Under the pieces are notes generated by a model. That model was not told the origin of the DNA. It did not search any database and saw nothing but the letters and a program-made list of their open reading frames with translations. Below are positions 16,552 through 27,484 of a stretch of 64,000 bases of DNA, one piece after another (the first letter of the stretch is position 1; every line of letters begins with the position of its first letter). The translations under genes were made by a program, and so were the position numbers. The DNA lies in contig JACRCQ010000037.1 of the NCBI GenBank assembly GCA_016218915.1, positions 28,901 to 92,900 on the forward strand, given 5' to 3'. Source of the stretch: Deltaproteobacteria bacterium (GTDB lineage Bacteria; Myxococcota_A; Polyangia; Polyangiales; Polyangiaceae).

Positions 16552-19500
16552 GGTCGTCTCCACTTCCGATGTAGGCCAGAATCCGGATCGAAATCAGCAG
16601 CAGGGCCAGGAAGCCGAGTCCGACGTAGGTGACGACTGCGAATGCCTTGTCCACGATCGGCAGGAGCAGCAGAGGAACCACCAACACGATCCACCGCACA
16701 TGCGCATACGCCATCGCATCGAGCGTGAGCATGTCAGCGGCAAGACGAGCCCGGACCCGATAGACGTCCCAGGCGAACTGGGTGAGCGTCTGCGCCGCAT
16801 AGATCGGTGGCATCTTGCCCGAATTCTCATGCCAGGCGCGCACGCGGTCTCGCCCTTGCACCGATCGCACCGCGACCATGATCCGTGTCATCGTGAGGTA
16901 GTACACATGGCGCGGATCGAGCAGCGGCTCGCTCACGCCTTCGATCAACAGGCTCGCACTGGCGATCTTGCCGGCAAGCGCGCTCTCGAACGCGCCCAGC
17001 ACCGCAAGCCTGGACCTCGTGGCTGCGTGGCTGTCGAGCTTCAGGCCGCGCCGGCACGCGGCTGCGCTCGCGCCGGTCATCCAGGCGCCTCGCAAGGCGA
17101 TGGCCACCGCGTGACAGCCCCGTGCGCTCAGCTTGCGCCGGCGCCATCCGCTGCACCACCACGCTGCGGTCCACAGCTGCCCGCTGTCGACCAGATCGAT
17201 CGCTGCCTGCTCCCAGAGCTCGTCGTTGGACCGCAGCCAGCCCCTCAGCCGCCAGCAGACCTTGCGTCCGGATCCGCGCAGCTCCTGGACTGCACCGCCC
17301 AGCAGCGTATGCAGCGCGATTCGTGAGCGAGCGCTGTTCGGTGCCCAGCCGGGGAGCGCATCGAGCAGGCTGGCTCCGCGACGCGACGCTTCCGTGGCTG
17401 CCCACCAGGCGACAGCCCTGGGATGCGCGTCCGGGTCATCGCAGATGGCTCCAAGCTGCTCGTGCAGCTCCGTGCAGTAGCCAGCGCGAAGGAAGCCGAG
17501 GCGACATCGATCAATCCAGGCCGGATCCGACTCCTGGCGCAGACACAGCTTGCGCAAGCGGATCGAGGCAGCATCCGGATCGTCGCGCTCGAGCGCCAGC
17601 AGCAGCGCCGGAACATCGGCCTGGGAAGGCTCGGTGCGCTCGATCTCTTGCACGGCGCGCTCCGCGAGCGCGAGATCTCCGGCGAGGCGCGCAACGTGGA
17701 AGGTCCGAAGGGCAAGCTCCGGCTCACAGCCGCCGATGTCCAGGGATCGCGCGAACTCGGCGAGGCCGGTCTTGCGCTTGCCCAGGGTCATCAGGATGTG
17801 GGCGTACCAGGTGCGCACCAGCCGCGATGTGGGAAGAAGCCGCAGCAGTCGCTCGCAAGCTCGTTGGCTCCCGGCCAGGTTGTGCCTCTGGCTCTCCCAC
17901 TGGATGAGGTCCGCCCAGCCCTGGGTGTACTCAGGCGCCTGTGCGAGCAGATCCTGGAGCCTCGCAAGCCCGGCTTCGACGTCGCCTGTCACCCAATGCA
18001 CCCAAGCTTCGACCGCGCGCAGGTCGACTGGAACCTTGGACAAGGCCGTAGGCTTGCAGGCGGCCAGCGCTTCATCACGACGCCCCAGCTGCACCAGCAG
18101 CCGTGCCGCTGCGGCGTGCGCCGAGACGTTTCCTGGGTGATCCGCCTGGACCGCACGGCAGATCCCCAAGGCTTCCTCGAATTGATCTGCAGCGGCCGCC
18201 AGGCCCGCCTTGAGCAGCTGCAGGCTTGCGCTCCACGGGCGCGCGTCTGCCAGCTCCAGGATGATCGCTTTGGCTCGGGCTGACAGCTCGGGGGTGGACG
18301 ACCAGCTGAAGAGCAGGTCGCCCGCCTGCTCGTTGTCCGAATCGAGGTCGAGCGCGCGCTCCAGCACGGCCAAGGCCTCAGGATCGCCTCCGCGCCGCAG
18401 CATGACGGCGAGGCTCAGGCGCACGTTGCTGTCGAGCGGGAAGGCGGTCAGGGCTCGCTGCAGCACGCTGCGGGCGCGCTCGACGTCCCCCTGTCGCTCC
18501 AGGATGCGCGCAAGCCGGATGGCAGGTTGCGCGGAGCTCGAATCGAGCATCACGGCGTGCTCGAGCGCGCTGCGCTGCAGCTCGATGCTGCCGCGCAGCT
18601 CTGCCAGCTCCGCGACTTCCGCGTGGCACTGGCTGACCATGGGAAACCGCTCGAGCATCGTGACCGCAAGGTCTTCGGCCTGCTCCGTCTGGCCAGCGAG
18701 CAGGCGTTGCCGGATGCAAAGACACCAGGTCGCCCAGCTCTCGGGACGCGCCTTGCGCAGCTCGTCCACGGTAGACAGAAGCGCTTCCGGCTCGCAATGA
18801 GCCCGCGCCGCATGGTGCCACGCCAGGATCGTCTCCGGGTGGATCCCCCCGACGACCCACTGCTCGGCGATCGCGTCGAGAAGCGACTTGCGCCCCTGCG
18901 CCGACCGGTCGAGGGCGAGGATCTCCAGCAGCGCCGGCCCTGCGTCCGGCTGCCTGCGAAGCGCCTCGTGCAGCGCGGCCATCCCTGCCGGCTCGTCACC
19001 CTCCCGCAGCAGCAGGCTCGCCTGCACGCAGAACGTCGCAGGGTCCTCGGGCGCAAGACGCACCGCTTCTTGCACAGCCTCGTGCGCCTGCTGGAACTCC
19101 CCCTTGGACGCAAGCGCCAGCACCAGCTCCCGGTGTGCCCAGGCGTCCGCTGGATCCACTTCCAGAAGATGCTTCACGGCCTGGGTCCGTGCCACGGGAT
19201 CCGAATGCTCCAACCACGCTGCCTGCAGACGTCGCAGCGCCCGGTGGTAGGGGAACTGCGCGATCATGATGCCGAAGTGAGCGTCTGCCGCAGCCCTTCC
19301 CTGCAGCGCTGCGAGCAATGCGATCACGTTGCGCTGCGCGTCCTCCGCAAACGGCTCGAGCCGGAGCACTTCGCGCCAGAGCTCCAGAAGCTCGCTCGCC
19401 GAGGCTGTGCGGGAGGCGATCGCGCAGCTGGCTCTCAACCACTCCGCTTCGCGAACGCGCCCGCGGGCAGCCTGCAAGAGCTCCTGTGCACGCCCCAGCC

Positions 19501-21664
19501 GTCCGAAGACCGCGTGCTCCCGCGCTGCAAAGAGCAGGAGCTCACCGTCCTCGCTTCGCTGCGCCAGTGCGGAGTCGAGCCGTCCGAACGCTTCGGCTGT
19601 GCGATCCAGGGCCTGCAGCGCCCAGAACAGCGTCGAGACAGGCGCACCGGATTGGTCTCCGAGCCGCTGCGCCCTCGCCTCGATGAGCGCGAGAGCCGGC
19701 GCGCTCTTGCGCCGCATCAGGCTGGCCACGAAGTAGGCGCGCGCGTACGTCTCGTTCCGATCGCGCAGGCACGACGCGAATCGCCAGCCGTCCAGGGCAT
19801 CGTCGAACCGTCGCCTGGCCCACAGCACGTTGGCCCGCTCCGCAATGATGTCCGCATCCACGGGCGACGCGCGCAGAGCGCGGCGCAGCAGCTTCCGTCC
19901 ACGGCCCGATGTGCGGGGATCATAGGCCAGCTCGCTTGCCAGGCGCATCAGCACCCAAGACGACGCATCGTCCCGGGAGCACCACGTCTCGAGGCGCGCG
20001 AGCAGCTCGCCGCGAGGAGCAATCCGATCCATGGCGGCGCAGGCGTCGAGCTGGGCGCGAGCATCCTGCGGATAGAGACCAAGCTGCGCCTCTGCCGCCT
20101 GGAGCAGCGCTGCGTGGTCCTGATCGTAGGCGGCCAGCGCCCGACGCGCTGCAATCGCCAGCCTGGAGCCGGGCGCCTGTGCCTCCAGCTCGTCGAGGAT
20201 GCGCGCGGCTGTGGCCCGCTCGTGGACGTCCAGCGCAACCTCCAGGGCGTGAAGCAGATCGTAGAGCGGAGCCTCGCACAGCTCGACCCCTTGCAGCAGC
20301 TCTGCCTTGGCCTTGGGCACGAACGCCATGCCGCGGGGCCCCCAAGGCGCCTGCTGGTCGAGCAGCCCGGGCGCGTCCGCCTTCAGCTCCGAGTCGAGAT
20401 CCGGGTCCCGAATCAGCCACAGGCCGCGCACTTCGTCATACCCCATCACCACGTGCGCGTGTCCCGAGGAAGGATACGCCGTATGCAGCGCGAACGGCAC
20501 GCCTCGGTCCAGCAGCGTGCGCGCAGACTCCCACGTTGCGCGGAACTCCCGCACGCACCAGCCGTGGTTCTCGACCCAGGCGCGCTCCTTGTGCCGCGGC
20601 GTACCTTCGTAGGAGATGTCCCGGGCGAGCGCAGACGGATCGATCTCGACTCCCCAGTACCCGGCGATCACGGCGAGGGTTGCTGGAACGCAAGTCAGAT
20701 ATCCCTGACGGATCCTGGGAACCTCCAGGCGCACCGTGCGGCCTGCCGGCACGCTCTTCTCGATCCTGCGTGCGAGCCGATCGTAGAACTCGCTCTTCGC
20801 TTCGCGGGCATGGCGTAGCGCACCCTGTCGATCGCCGAGACGCCAGGCGCACTCCGAGAGCGCAGCGGCGATCCTCCCGCGTCCTTCGGGCTCCAGGAGT
20901 GGCGAGGACTCCGCTGCCCGACGAGCCATCGCCTGCGCTTCCTCGTAGCGCTCCAGCTCGAACAACATCCCGTAGAGCTGCATTCGGAGCTCGTGGGACT
21001 CGAGGACTGCGTCCGCGGGCCAGAGCCGCTCGAACGCTTCCTCCCGGCGCCCGAGCTGCCAAAGCACTGCCGCTGCCTGCTGGAGGCTCGGTCGACTTCT
21101 GGGGCGTTTCGCGAGGTCCTCGAGCACGACCTCAAGGGCGTCTTGCAGGCGGTCCTCGGCCTGCAGCCTCGCGGAGCGCATCAACGGCAGAATGCACTCC
21201 TCAGGATTGCATTCGCCCACCCTTGCCAGCTGCTGGTCGGCTGTCTCGAAGTCGCGCATCACGATGGCGACTTGCGCCCTGGCTACGTGGTATTCCGCCA
21301 TCCTCGGCCCTGGGGAGGCGGAGTGAAGCGGGCGCGACGTGAGCAGCTCGTGGATCTCCAGCGGACCGCGCTTCTCGATCCAGTGCATGGCCGTACGTGC
21401 TCGAACCCGCGCGTCGGACGGCGCACGTCGGTAGGCGCGTGCGCACAACCTTCTTGCGAGAGCGGGCGCCCCCAGGTGGGTAGCGAGGCGGGCACCCACC
21501 ACCCACCCGTCCGCGTCTTTCCACTGCTCCAGGGGACCCAGCGCTTGTGCTGCAGTCCACGCCTGCAGATACAGGGCCTGCTCGCAGAGCTTGTCGATGC
21601 GCTCGATCGCCGGGGCGATATCCTCCTGGCCCAAAGACGGATTGACTGGGGTCGACGCGGCCAT
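16544..21664 (-). CDS. Giant TPR protein with internal C39-like peptidase domain
   Basis: A 1,706-residue protein, the longest in the window. Residues 1-310 are TPR-type helices. Residues about 315-440 resemble a C39/papain-like peptidase. The predicted nucleophile is Cys near residue 324 ('TCVPATLAVIAGYWG'), the His near 404 ('GHAHVVMGYD') and the Asp near 420 ('IRDPDLD'). A further 1,150 residues of TPR repeats follow. Two membrane helices near the C-terminus (about 1,630-1,690) anchor it. There is no N-terminal signal, so the TPR and peptidase parts are probably cytoplasmic. C39 domains elsewhere cut double-Gly leader peptides during export, or are inactive binding domains; which applies is unknown. 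The next gene overlaps its 3' end. Confidence 0.88.
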   Translation of the reverse strand: MAASTPVNPSLGQEDIAPAIERIDKLCEQALYLQAWTAAQALGPLEQWKDADGWVVGARLATHLGAPALARRLCARAYRRAPSDARVRARTAMHWIEKRGPLEIHELLTSRPLHSASPGPRMAEYHVARAQVAIVMRDFETADQQLARVGECNPEECILPLMRSARLQAEDRLQDALEVVLEDLAKRPRSRPSLQQAAAVLWQLGRREEAFERLWPADAVLESHELRMQLYGMLFELERYEEAQAMARRAAESSPLLEPEGRGRIAAALSECAWRLGDRQGALRHAREAKSEFYDRLARRIEKSVPAGRTVRLEVPRIRQGYLTCVPATLAVIAGYWGVEIDPSALARDISYEGTPRHKERAWVENHGWCVREFRATWESARTLLDRGVPFALHTAYPSSGHAHVVMGYDEVRGLWLIRDPDLDSELKADAPGLLDQQAPWGPRGMAFVPKAKAELLQGVELCEAPLYDLLHALEVALDVHERATAARILDELEAQAPGSRLAIAARRALAAYDQDHAALLQAAEAQLGLYPQDARAQLDACAAMDRIAPRGELLARLETWCSRDDASSWVLMRLASELAYDPRTSGRGRKLLRRALRASPVDADIIAERANVLWARRRFDDALDGWRFASCLRDRNETYARAYFVASLMRRKSAPALALIEARAQRLGDQSGAPVSTLFWALQALDRTAEAFGRLDSALAQRSEDGELLLFAAREHAVFGRLGRAQELLQAARGRVREAEWLRASCAIASRTASASELLELWREVLRLEPFAEDAQRNVIALLAALQGRAAADAHFGIMIAQFPYHRALRRLQAAWLEHSDPVARTQAVKHLLEVDPADAWAHRELVLALASKGEFQQAHEAVQEAVRLAPEDPATFCVQASLLLREGDEPAGMAALHEALRRQPDAGPALLEILALDRSAQGRKSLLDAIAEQWVVGGIHPETILAWHHAARAHCEPEALLSTVDELRKARPESWATWCLCIRQRLLAGQTEQAEDLAVTMLERFPMVSQCHAEVAELAELRGSIELQRSALEHAVMLDSSSAQPAIRLARILERQGDVERARSVLQRALTAFPLDSNVRLSLAVMLRRGGDPEALAVLERALDLDSDNEQAGDLLFSWSSTPELSARAKAIILELADARPWSASLQLLKAGLAAAADQFEEALGICRAVQADHPGNVSAHAAAARLLVQLGRRDEALAACKPTALSKVPVDLRAVEAWVHWVTGDVEAGLARLQDLLAQAPEYTQGWADLIQWESQRHNLAGSQRACERLLRLLPTSRLVRTWYAHILMTLGKRKTGLAEFARSLDIGGCEPELALRTFHVARLAGDLALAERAVQEIERTEPSQADVPALLLALERDDPDAASIRLRKLCLRQESDPAWIDRCRLGFLRAGYCTELHEQLGAICDDPDAHPRAVAWWAATEASRRGASLLDALPGWAPNSARSRIALHTLLGGAVQELRGSGRKVCWRLRGWLRSNDELWEQAAIDLVDSGQLWTAAWWCSGWRRRKLSARGCHAVAIALRGAWMTGASAAACRRGLKLDSHAATRSRLAVLGAFESALAGKIASASLLIEGVSEPLLDPRHVYYLTMTRIMVAVRSVQGRDRVRAWHENSGKMPPIYAAQTLTQFAWDVYRVRARLAADMLTLDAMAYAHVRWIVLVVPLLLLPIVDKAFAVVTYVGLGFLALLLISIRILAYIGSGDDHA

Positions 21665-21763
21665 TCCGAATGGAACGTTATCACGACGGCGCGGACGCAG
21701 GGCGCGTTCGGATCCCCGTGTGCTTCAATTGACCGGATCGCGCGAAGCCGGTAGTCATGGAGG

Positions 21764-22687
21764 ATGGGACACGGGCCCGCAGCACGGATGTGGAGGTGGT
21801 CGATCCTCGCGGCTGCAATCGCCCCCTGCGCTGCGTCGCTTGCAGGTTGCCCTGCGCCGCCAGGCTCAGGGCTGCGCGCCGCCGCTTCCCAGTCCCCGCC
21901 AGCGATCAGCCCCGTGGCGCCTGCGTCGCATTCTTCGCCGGCCAGCGCGAGCCCAGGGGCCCCATCCGCTCCGATCGCCTCCATCACTCCGTCCGCTGCT
22001 TCGTCGGCGTCCGCTCCGTACGTGGAACCCCCGAGCTCGGGCTGCCCCCGTGGCACCTGGCGACCGAAAGGCTCTTCCGGCCCCTGCCAGTCGGATCCGG
22101 ACGCGGGCCCGCGCACCTGCGGGCACAGCGCGAACTTCCAGCGTGGCGTGCACTGCTGCTGCTCGCCCTCGGATCTGTTGTGCCAGATGGCCTGCGCCGA
22201 AAGCGCGCGTTGGAACACCCCCGCCCCTGCGCCGGAGCTGGCGGACTGCCGCACCAAGTGCAAGGCCGGCAGGGGTTGGGCGTGCTTGAAGTCCGCACTG
22301 TCGCAGGTCGAAGGCTCGCCGTCTCCCAAGCAACGCACGGAAGCCATGAAGACGTTCGAGCGCGCTTGCGAGCTGGGCGCGGATGCGGGCTGCAGGCAGC
22401 TCGCCGAGCGCCACGACACGGAAGACCTCGGGACCGCGTCACCGGCTACAGCGCAGTGGGCGAGCGTGCGGTGCCCGGAAAACGCCATCCACGAGCATCC
22501 CTGTCGCCTGGCTGGGGTCGTGCACGAGCGCGGCTGGGGGACAGTGGCGAATGCCGCCGAGGCGAAGCGGTACTACGACCGGAGCTGCGACATTGCGACG
22601 CGCAGGTGCAAGAGCGATCAGCGCTCGTGTGCATTCGCGAACCGCGTGTGCGCTCAGGCGGCGCAGCTTGCTGCTGCGGCGCACTGA
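21764..22687 (+). CDS. Lipoprotein with Sel1-like tail, unknown function
   Basis: A 307-residue exported protein. The signal ends with a lipobox-like SLAGC near residue 29, followed by a Pro/Ser/Ala-rich linker to about residue 90. The rest has many Cys and Sel1/TPR-like helices ('MKTFERACELGADAGCRQLA', 'NAAEAKRYYDRSCDIA'). The first ATG is too close to GGAGG to use it; the ATG at 21788 is an alternative but lacks a site. It diverges from the giant TPR gene over about 100 bp. Sel1-like repeats usually mediate protein binding. Confidence 0.78.
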   Translation: MGHGPAARMWRWSILAAAIAPCAASLAGCPAPPGSGLRAAASQSPPAISPVAPASHSSPASASPGAPSAPIASITPSAASSASAPYVEPPSSGCPRGTWRPKGSSGPCQSDPDAGPRTCGHSANFQRGVHCCCSPSDLLCQMACAESARWNTPAPAPELADCRTKCKAGRGWACLKSALSQVEGSPSPKQRTEAMKTFERACELGADAGCRQLAERHDTEDLGTASPATAQWASVRCPENAIHEHPCRLAGVVHERGWGTVANAAEAKRYYDRSCDIATRRCKSDQRSCAFANRVCAQAAQLAAAAH

Positions 22688-22691
22688 TCCG

Positions 22692-23909
22692 CTAGCGTCC
22701 CTGCGCCGCGCCATCTGCCCTGGCAGACGCAAACGGGCAGTTGATCTCAATCGGTCCTGAGAAACCCTGCCCGGAGCGCGCTCGCAGCACGCTGCACTGC
22801 GCAGGAACGTCCAATCGCACAGGCGTCGACGAAATGGACCGGCTCACGACCTGGCTGTTGACGATCAGCTCCGCGTCGCTCCCCTGGACCATGACCTCGA
22901 TGGAGGAAACGCCCGTGAGCGACCCGCCTGCTACCACGCCAACTCCGCCGCCTGCCGGACGCGCCATCAGCGTGCACGCAAGGGGGTCCCGGACGCATGT
23001 CCTGCCAGACCGGATCGCATCGCGGATCGATTCCCGCGACTTGTCCCTTGCCAGCACGAACAAGGTTGCGCGCAGCTGCGAGCCGTGGCTGTCGCTTCCG
23101 CCGGTGGCTGCGATCATCCTCTGCTGCACCAGGATCTCCTGGTCGAGCAGGTGGAGCACGCTGCGGAGCCCTGCCTCGGCGTCGTGGAGGATCCAGCGAT
23201 CGCGCAGCCGGCTCGCGGTCAGGTTGAACGCCTCCAGGCCATGGGCATGACGACGAAACGCGTTGATCTCCTCGGGGAACGGACCTGGGGCCGTGTACGG
23301 ACGGAACGACAGATCTGCTTTGGATTCGCTGAACATCGAGTCGAGCGGAGTCTGCAAGGGATGATTGAGAACGATCATTCCCCCATGGCGCACCCAGGCA
23401 TCGACGAACCGCTCCGGGTGGGACTGAGCCTCCTTGACGGGAAGGTCCTGAAGCACGCGCTCCACGTCTGCGAACGACAACCCCACGTGCCCCCAGCTCG
23501 CATCCGAGTACTCGAACCCAGGGATGAACAGCGTCGTGGCCCCCTCCTGGCCTGCGATGTCTTTCTCGAGCTGTCGCTGCCAGGCCACGGCGAGCTGCCG
23601 GAGGTCCGGGGACTCGAAGAACCGCGACCAGACATGGGGAGTCAGCACTGCGAAGTCGAGCCCTTCGCTTCGGGCCAGCTCCACGGTCTGCTCAAAGCTG
23701 CGAGTCACATGCGAAGGGTGATCCGGAGGCGATACGTGGCAATGAAGGTCCCCGGCCAGCACACGATAGGTCTCGCCGCCCCAGGGAGCGACCTGCGCGG
23801 GCGCGCGTCCAGGACGATGCGCGCCGGAGATGGCGAAGTCCACCATGCCCTGCTTGGAGCAGGCCCCGACGAGCAGGCTTGCAGCGATCAGCAGGACTCT
23901 GGCCTTCAT
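22692..23909 (-). CDS. PHP-domain metal-dependent phosphoesterase lipoprotein
   Basis: A 405-residue exported protein. The ATG overlaps the stop of the preceding gene (ATGA), and a lipobox lies at about residue 14 (LLVGACS). The PHP fold is clear: HxH in 'GDLHCHVSPPDHPS', His in 'VLTPHVW', Glu in 'GFEYSD', His in 'VLNHP' and DxH in 'GGSDSHG'. These residues bind two or three metals in PHP phosphoesterases. Substrates are unknown. The last 100 residues form a beta-rich domain. Coupling with the Cys-rich lipoprotein suggests a shared periplasmic or surface role. Confidence 0.88.
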   Translation of the reverse strand: MKARVLLIAASLLVGACSKQGMVDFAISGAHRPGRAPAQVAPWGGETYRVLAGDLHCHVSPPDHPSHVTRSFEQTVELARSEGLDFAVLTPHVWSRFFESPDLRQLAVAWQRQLEKDIAGQEGATTLFIPGFEYSDASWGHVGLSFADVERVLQDLPVKEAQSHPERFVDAWVRHGGMIVLNHPLQTPLDSMFSESKADLSFRPYTAPGPFPEEINAFRRHAHGLEAFNLTASRLRDRWILHDAEAGLRSVLHLLDQEILVQQRMIAATGGSDSHGSQLRATLFVLARDKSRESIRDAIRSGRTCVRDPLACTLMARPAGGGVGVVAGGSLTGVSSIEVMVQGSDAELIVNSQVVSRSISSTPVRLDVPAQCSVLRARSGQGFSGPIEINCPFASARADGAAQGR

Positions 23910-24943
23910 TGGCATGCGTTGAAGCCCGGGACGGACTCGCAGCATGACACGCAGTCCCAGGTCTCGTTCAGCGACGAGCCCTGCACGCCCGCCGCACAGA
24001 ATCCCGGGCAACATCCGCCCCCATCGTTGCTCCAGCCCTGGTGGCTGAGGAACTGTCCGCAGGAAGCCTTGCACTGGCCGCCCACGCTCTTGAAGTCCGG
24101 GCTGGGGCCGCAGTGGCACTGGTGGTCGGAGCCGCACGTTTGCGACCACGGGCAGTCGCCGTCGCACGCCCCCCCGCAGCCGTCGGAGTCGCCGCACGAA
24201 GCGCCGGAGCAGCTGGGCGCGCAGCACGTGCCGCCGATGCATTGTTTGCCGCCGGAGCACGAGCACGACAGTGTGCCTCCGCATCCGTCACCGACTGACC
24301 CGCACTTGTTGCCGCAGCCCTGGGGTTTGCACCCGCACTTGTAGGGTTGCCCGCCCCCTCCGCAGGTCTGGGGCGCCGTACATGTGCCGCAGCTCACCGT
24401 GTTGCCGCAGGCATCCGAGGGAGTCCCGCACGACGCGCCCAGGCTCGCACAGGAGGGCGCCGCGCAGCCGCAGGTATTGGCCACGCCCCCGCCTCCGCAG
24501 GTCTTGGGAGCCGTGCACGAGCCGCAATCGATCGTTTCGGCGCAGCCGTCGGACATCACGCCGCACGCATTCGGCAGACCGGCACAGGTCTTGGGAGTGC
24601 AGGGCGTGGAGCCGCACTGGTTCGGGCCTCCACCGCCGCAAACCACGTTGGGCTTGCAGCTGCCGCATTCCAGCACGCTGCCGCACCCGTCCGGAGTGCT
24701 CCCGCATTCTGCTCCGATTGCCCCGCAGGTCAGGGGCACGCACGATCCGTTTCCGTCCTTTTTCGCATCCGCGGCGGCTACGTCCTGGCCTGCGTCCTTG
24801 GGGTGCTGGGGAGGCAGCGCAGTCTCTTCTCCGGTGGTGCCGCAGCCGGTGAGCAGGGCAGCAGCGGCAGCCAGGGATGCAACCGCCCCGACACCGCTGG
24901 CAAAGCACGATGGGCCTTGCTTCGGTCTCGGGGCATTGGACAT
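23906..24943 (-). CDS. Cys-rich repeat lipoprotein
   Basis: A 345-residue lipoprotein (lipobox ALLTGCG near residue 33; ATG at 24943 after a GAGAGG site). It has four or more imperfect Cys/Gly modules in which a 'C...G..CG...D.CG....CG.C' pattern is followed by 'CGGGG'. The C-terminal 60 residues have a different Cys layout. It is the first gene of a pair with the PHP phosphoesterase, with a four-base overlap. Such disulfide modules in this lineage are surface-exposed and of unknown function. Confidence 0.86.
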   Translation of the reverse strand: MSNAPRPKQGPSCFASGVGAVASLAAAAALLTGCGTTGEETALPPQHPKDAGQDVAAADAKKDGNGSCVPLTCGAIGAECGSTPDGCGSVLECGSCKPNVVCGGGGPNQCGSTPCTPKTCAGLPNACGVMSDGCAETIDCGSCTAPKTCGGGGVANTCGCAAPSCASLGASCGTPSDACGNTVSCGTCTAPQTCGGGGQPYKCGCKPQGCGNKCGSVGDGCGGTLSCSCSGGKQCIGGTCCAPSCSGASCGDSDGCGGACDGDCPWSQTCGSDHQCHCGPSPDFKSVGGQCKASCGQFLSHQGWSNDGGGCCPGFCAAGVQGSSLNETWDCVSCCESVPGFNACQ

Positions 24944-25079
24944 CTTGCGACCTCTCACGTTGGACGATCCCAACGAGAATACGAGCACAAGGCTGGATGC
25001 ACAACCGGCGCTCGAGAGGATCACGCTATCCGTCCCCGCAGCGCAGGGTTACTCTGGAAGGCCTATCCTGGAGCAGCTG

Positions 25080-25310
25080 ATGCCAGATTCGTCGCCCCCA
25101 ACCGTGTGCCCCTATTCCAAAGGTTGCCCGCTGTACCCGATGTTTTCCATGGAGAGCGTCCTTCACATGTGGATGGCATTGTACTGCGAAGCCGACTTCT
25201 CGCGCTGCGAGCGCTACCTGCTTCGCACGTCGGGCGCACAGGTGCCTCCCAGCATGATGCCCAACGGCAAGAACCTGAGCGACTACCCAGGGATCAAGAC
25301 AGGTAAATAG
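25080..25310 (+). CDS. Small protein with four conserved-looking cysteines
   Basis: A 76-residue protein preceded by an ideal GGAG-N6-ATG. It has no signal peptide. Four Cys form two pairs: C-x5-C ('VCPYSKGCPLYPMF') and C-x6-C ('YCEADFSRCERYLL'). The layout of pair one, then a helix, then 'YC..D...C.RY' resembles a small-domain motif I have seen at the ends of some deltaproteobacterial proteins. It may bind zinc or an iron-sulfur cluster. It is divergent from the Cys-rich lipoprotein gene and convergent with rpoD. Confidence 0.75.
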   Translation: MPDSSPPTVCPYSKGCPLYPMFSMESVLHMWMALYCEADFSRCERYLLRTSGAQVPPSMMPNGKNLSDYPGIKTGK

Positions 25311-25352
25311 GTCAGAAGGGAATGAGCGACGGGGAGCGTGCGCGCTGCGCGC

Positions 25353-27125
<1,773 letters not shown>

Positions 27126-27484
27126 TCGGTCGGTGAGATCCGTCTGGCGGCTGCTGCAACTCCAGCCCCGTGTTGCCTGCACGGGACTGTCGGTTTTCCC
27201 GAAGCCGCTGGCAGAATTGCCACCGGTCGGGCTGACGAAAGAGGGGGCGCGCGTGCTACCACGAAACGGGCCCTCCTGCGAAAGATCGACCAACAATGTT
27301 GCGATCCGGGTCCGAACCGGGCTTGATGGGCTGATCCGTCCAGAGCGAGACTGCTCACGCGTCAAGCGGTCGGCCCTGCGCCGCACCCTTTCATCCTCGC
27401 CGGCACAGTGACGGCCCACGGCCGTGGGAGCGAATCGCCCCTGGCCGTTCAAGCCGGGCGCAGTGCATGGTAGGGCACAGGGCC
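27126..27484. other. Divergent intergenic region between rpoD and a lipoprotein gene, 359 bp
   Basis: It should contain the promoters of both rpoD (reading left) and the Cys-rich lipoprotein (reading right). I see no RNA gene. The one clear element is a perfect 14-bp palindrome, listed separately. Confidence 0.5.
27415..27428. promoter_or_regulatory. Perfect palindrome CCCACGGCCGTGGG
   Basis: A 14-bp perfect inverted repeat about 57 bp before the lipoprotein start. It could be an operator for a dimeric regulator. In such GC-rich DNA chance palindromes are common, so this is only a candidate. Confidence 0.3.

Noticed and set aside
18527..20818. Long open frame on the + strand (763 codons)
   Set aside because: Antisense shadow of the giant TPR gene; Arg/His/Gln-rich composition, no recognisable domain, and the minus frame has clear TPR and C39 signatures.
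27126..27452. N-terminal extension of rpoD
   Set aside because: Frame stays open, but the extension has no sigma homology, shadow-like composition and no ribosome-binding site.
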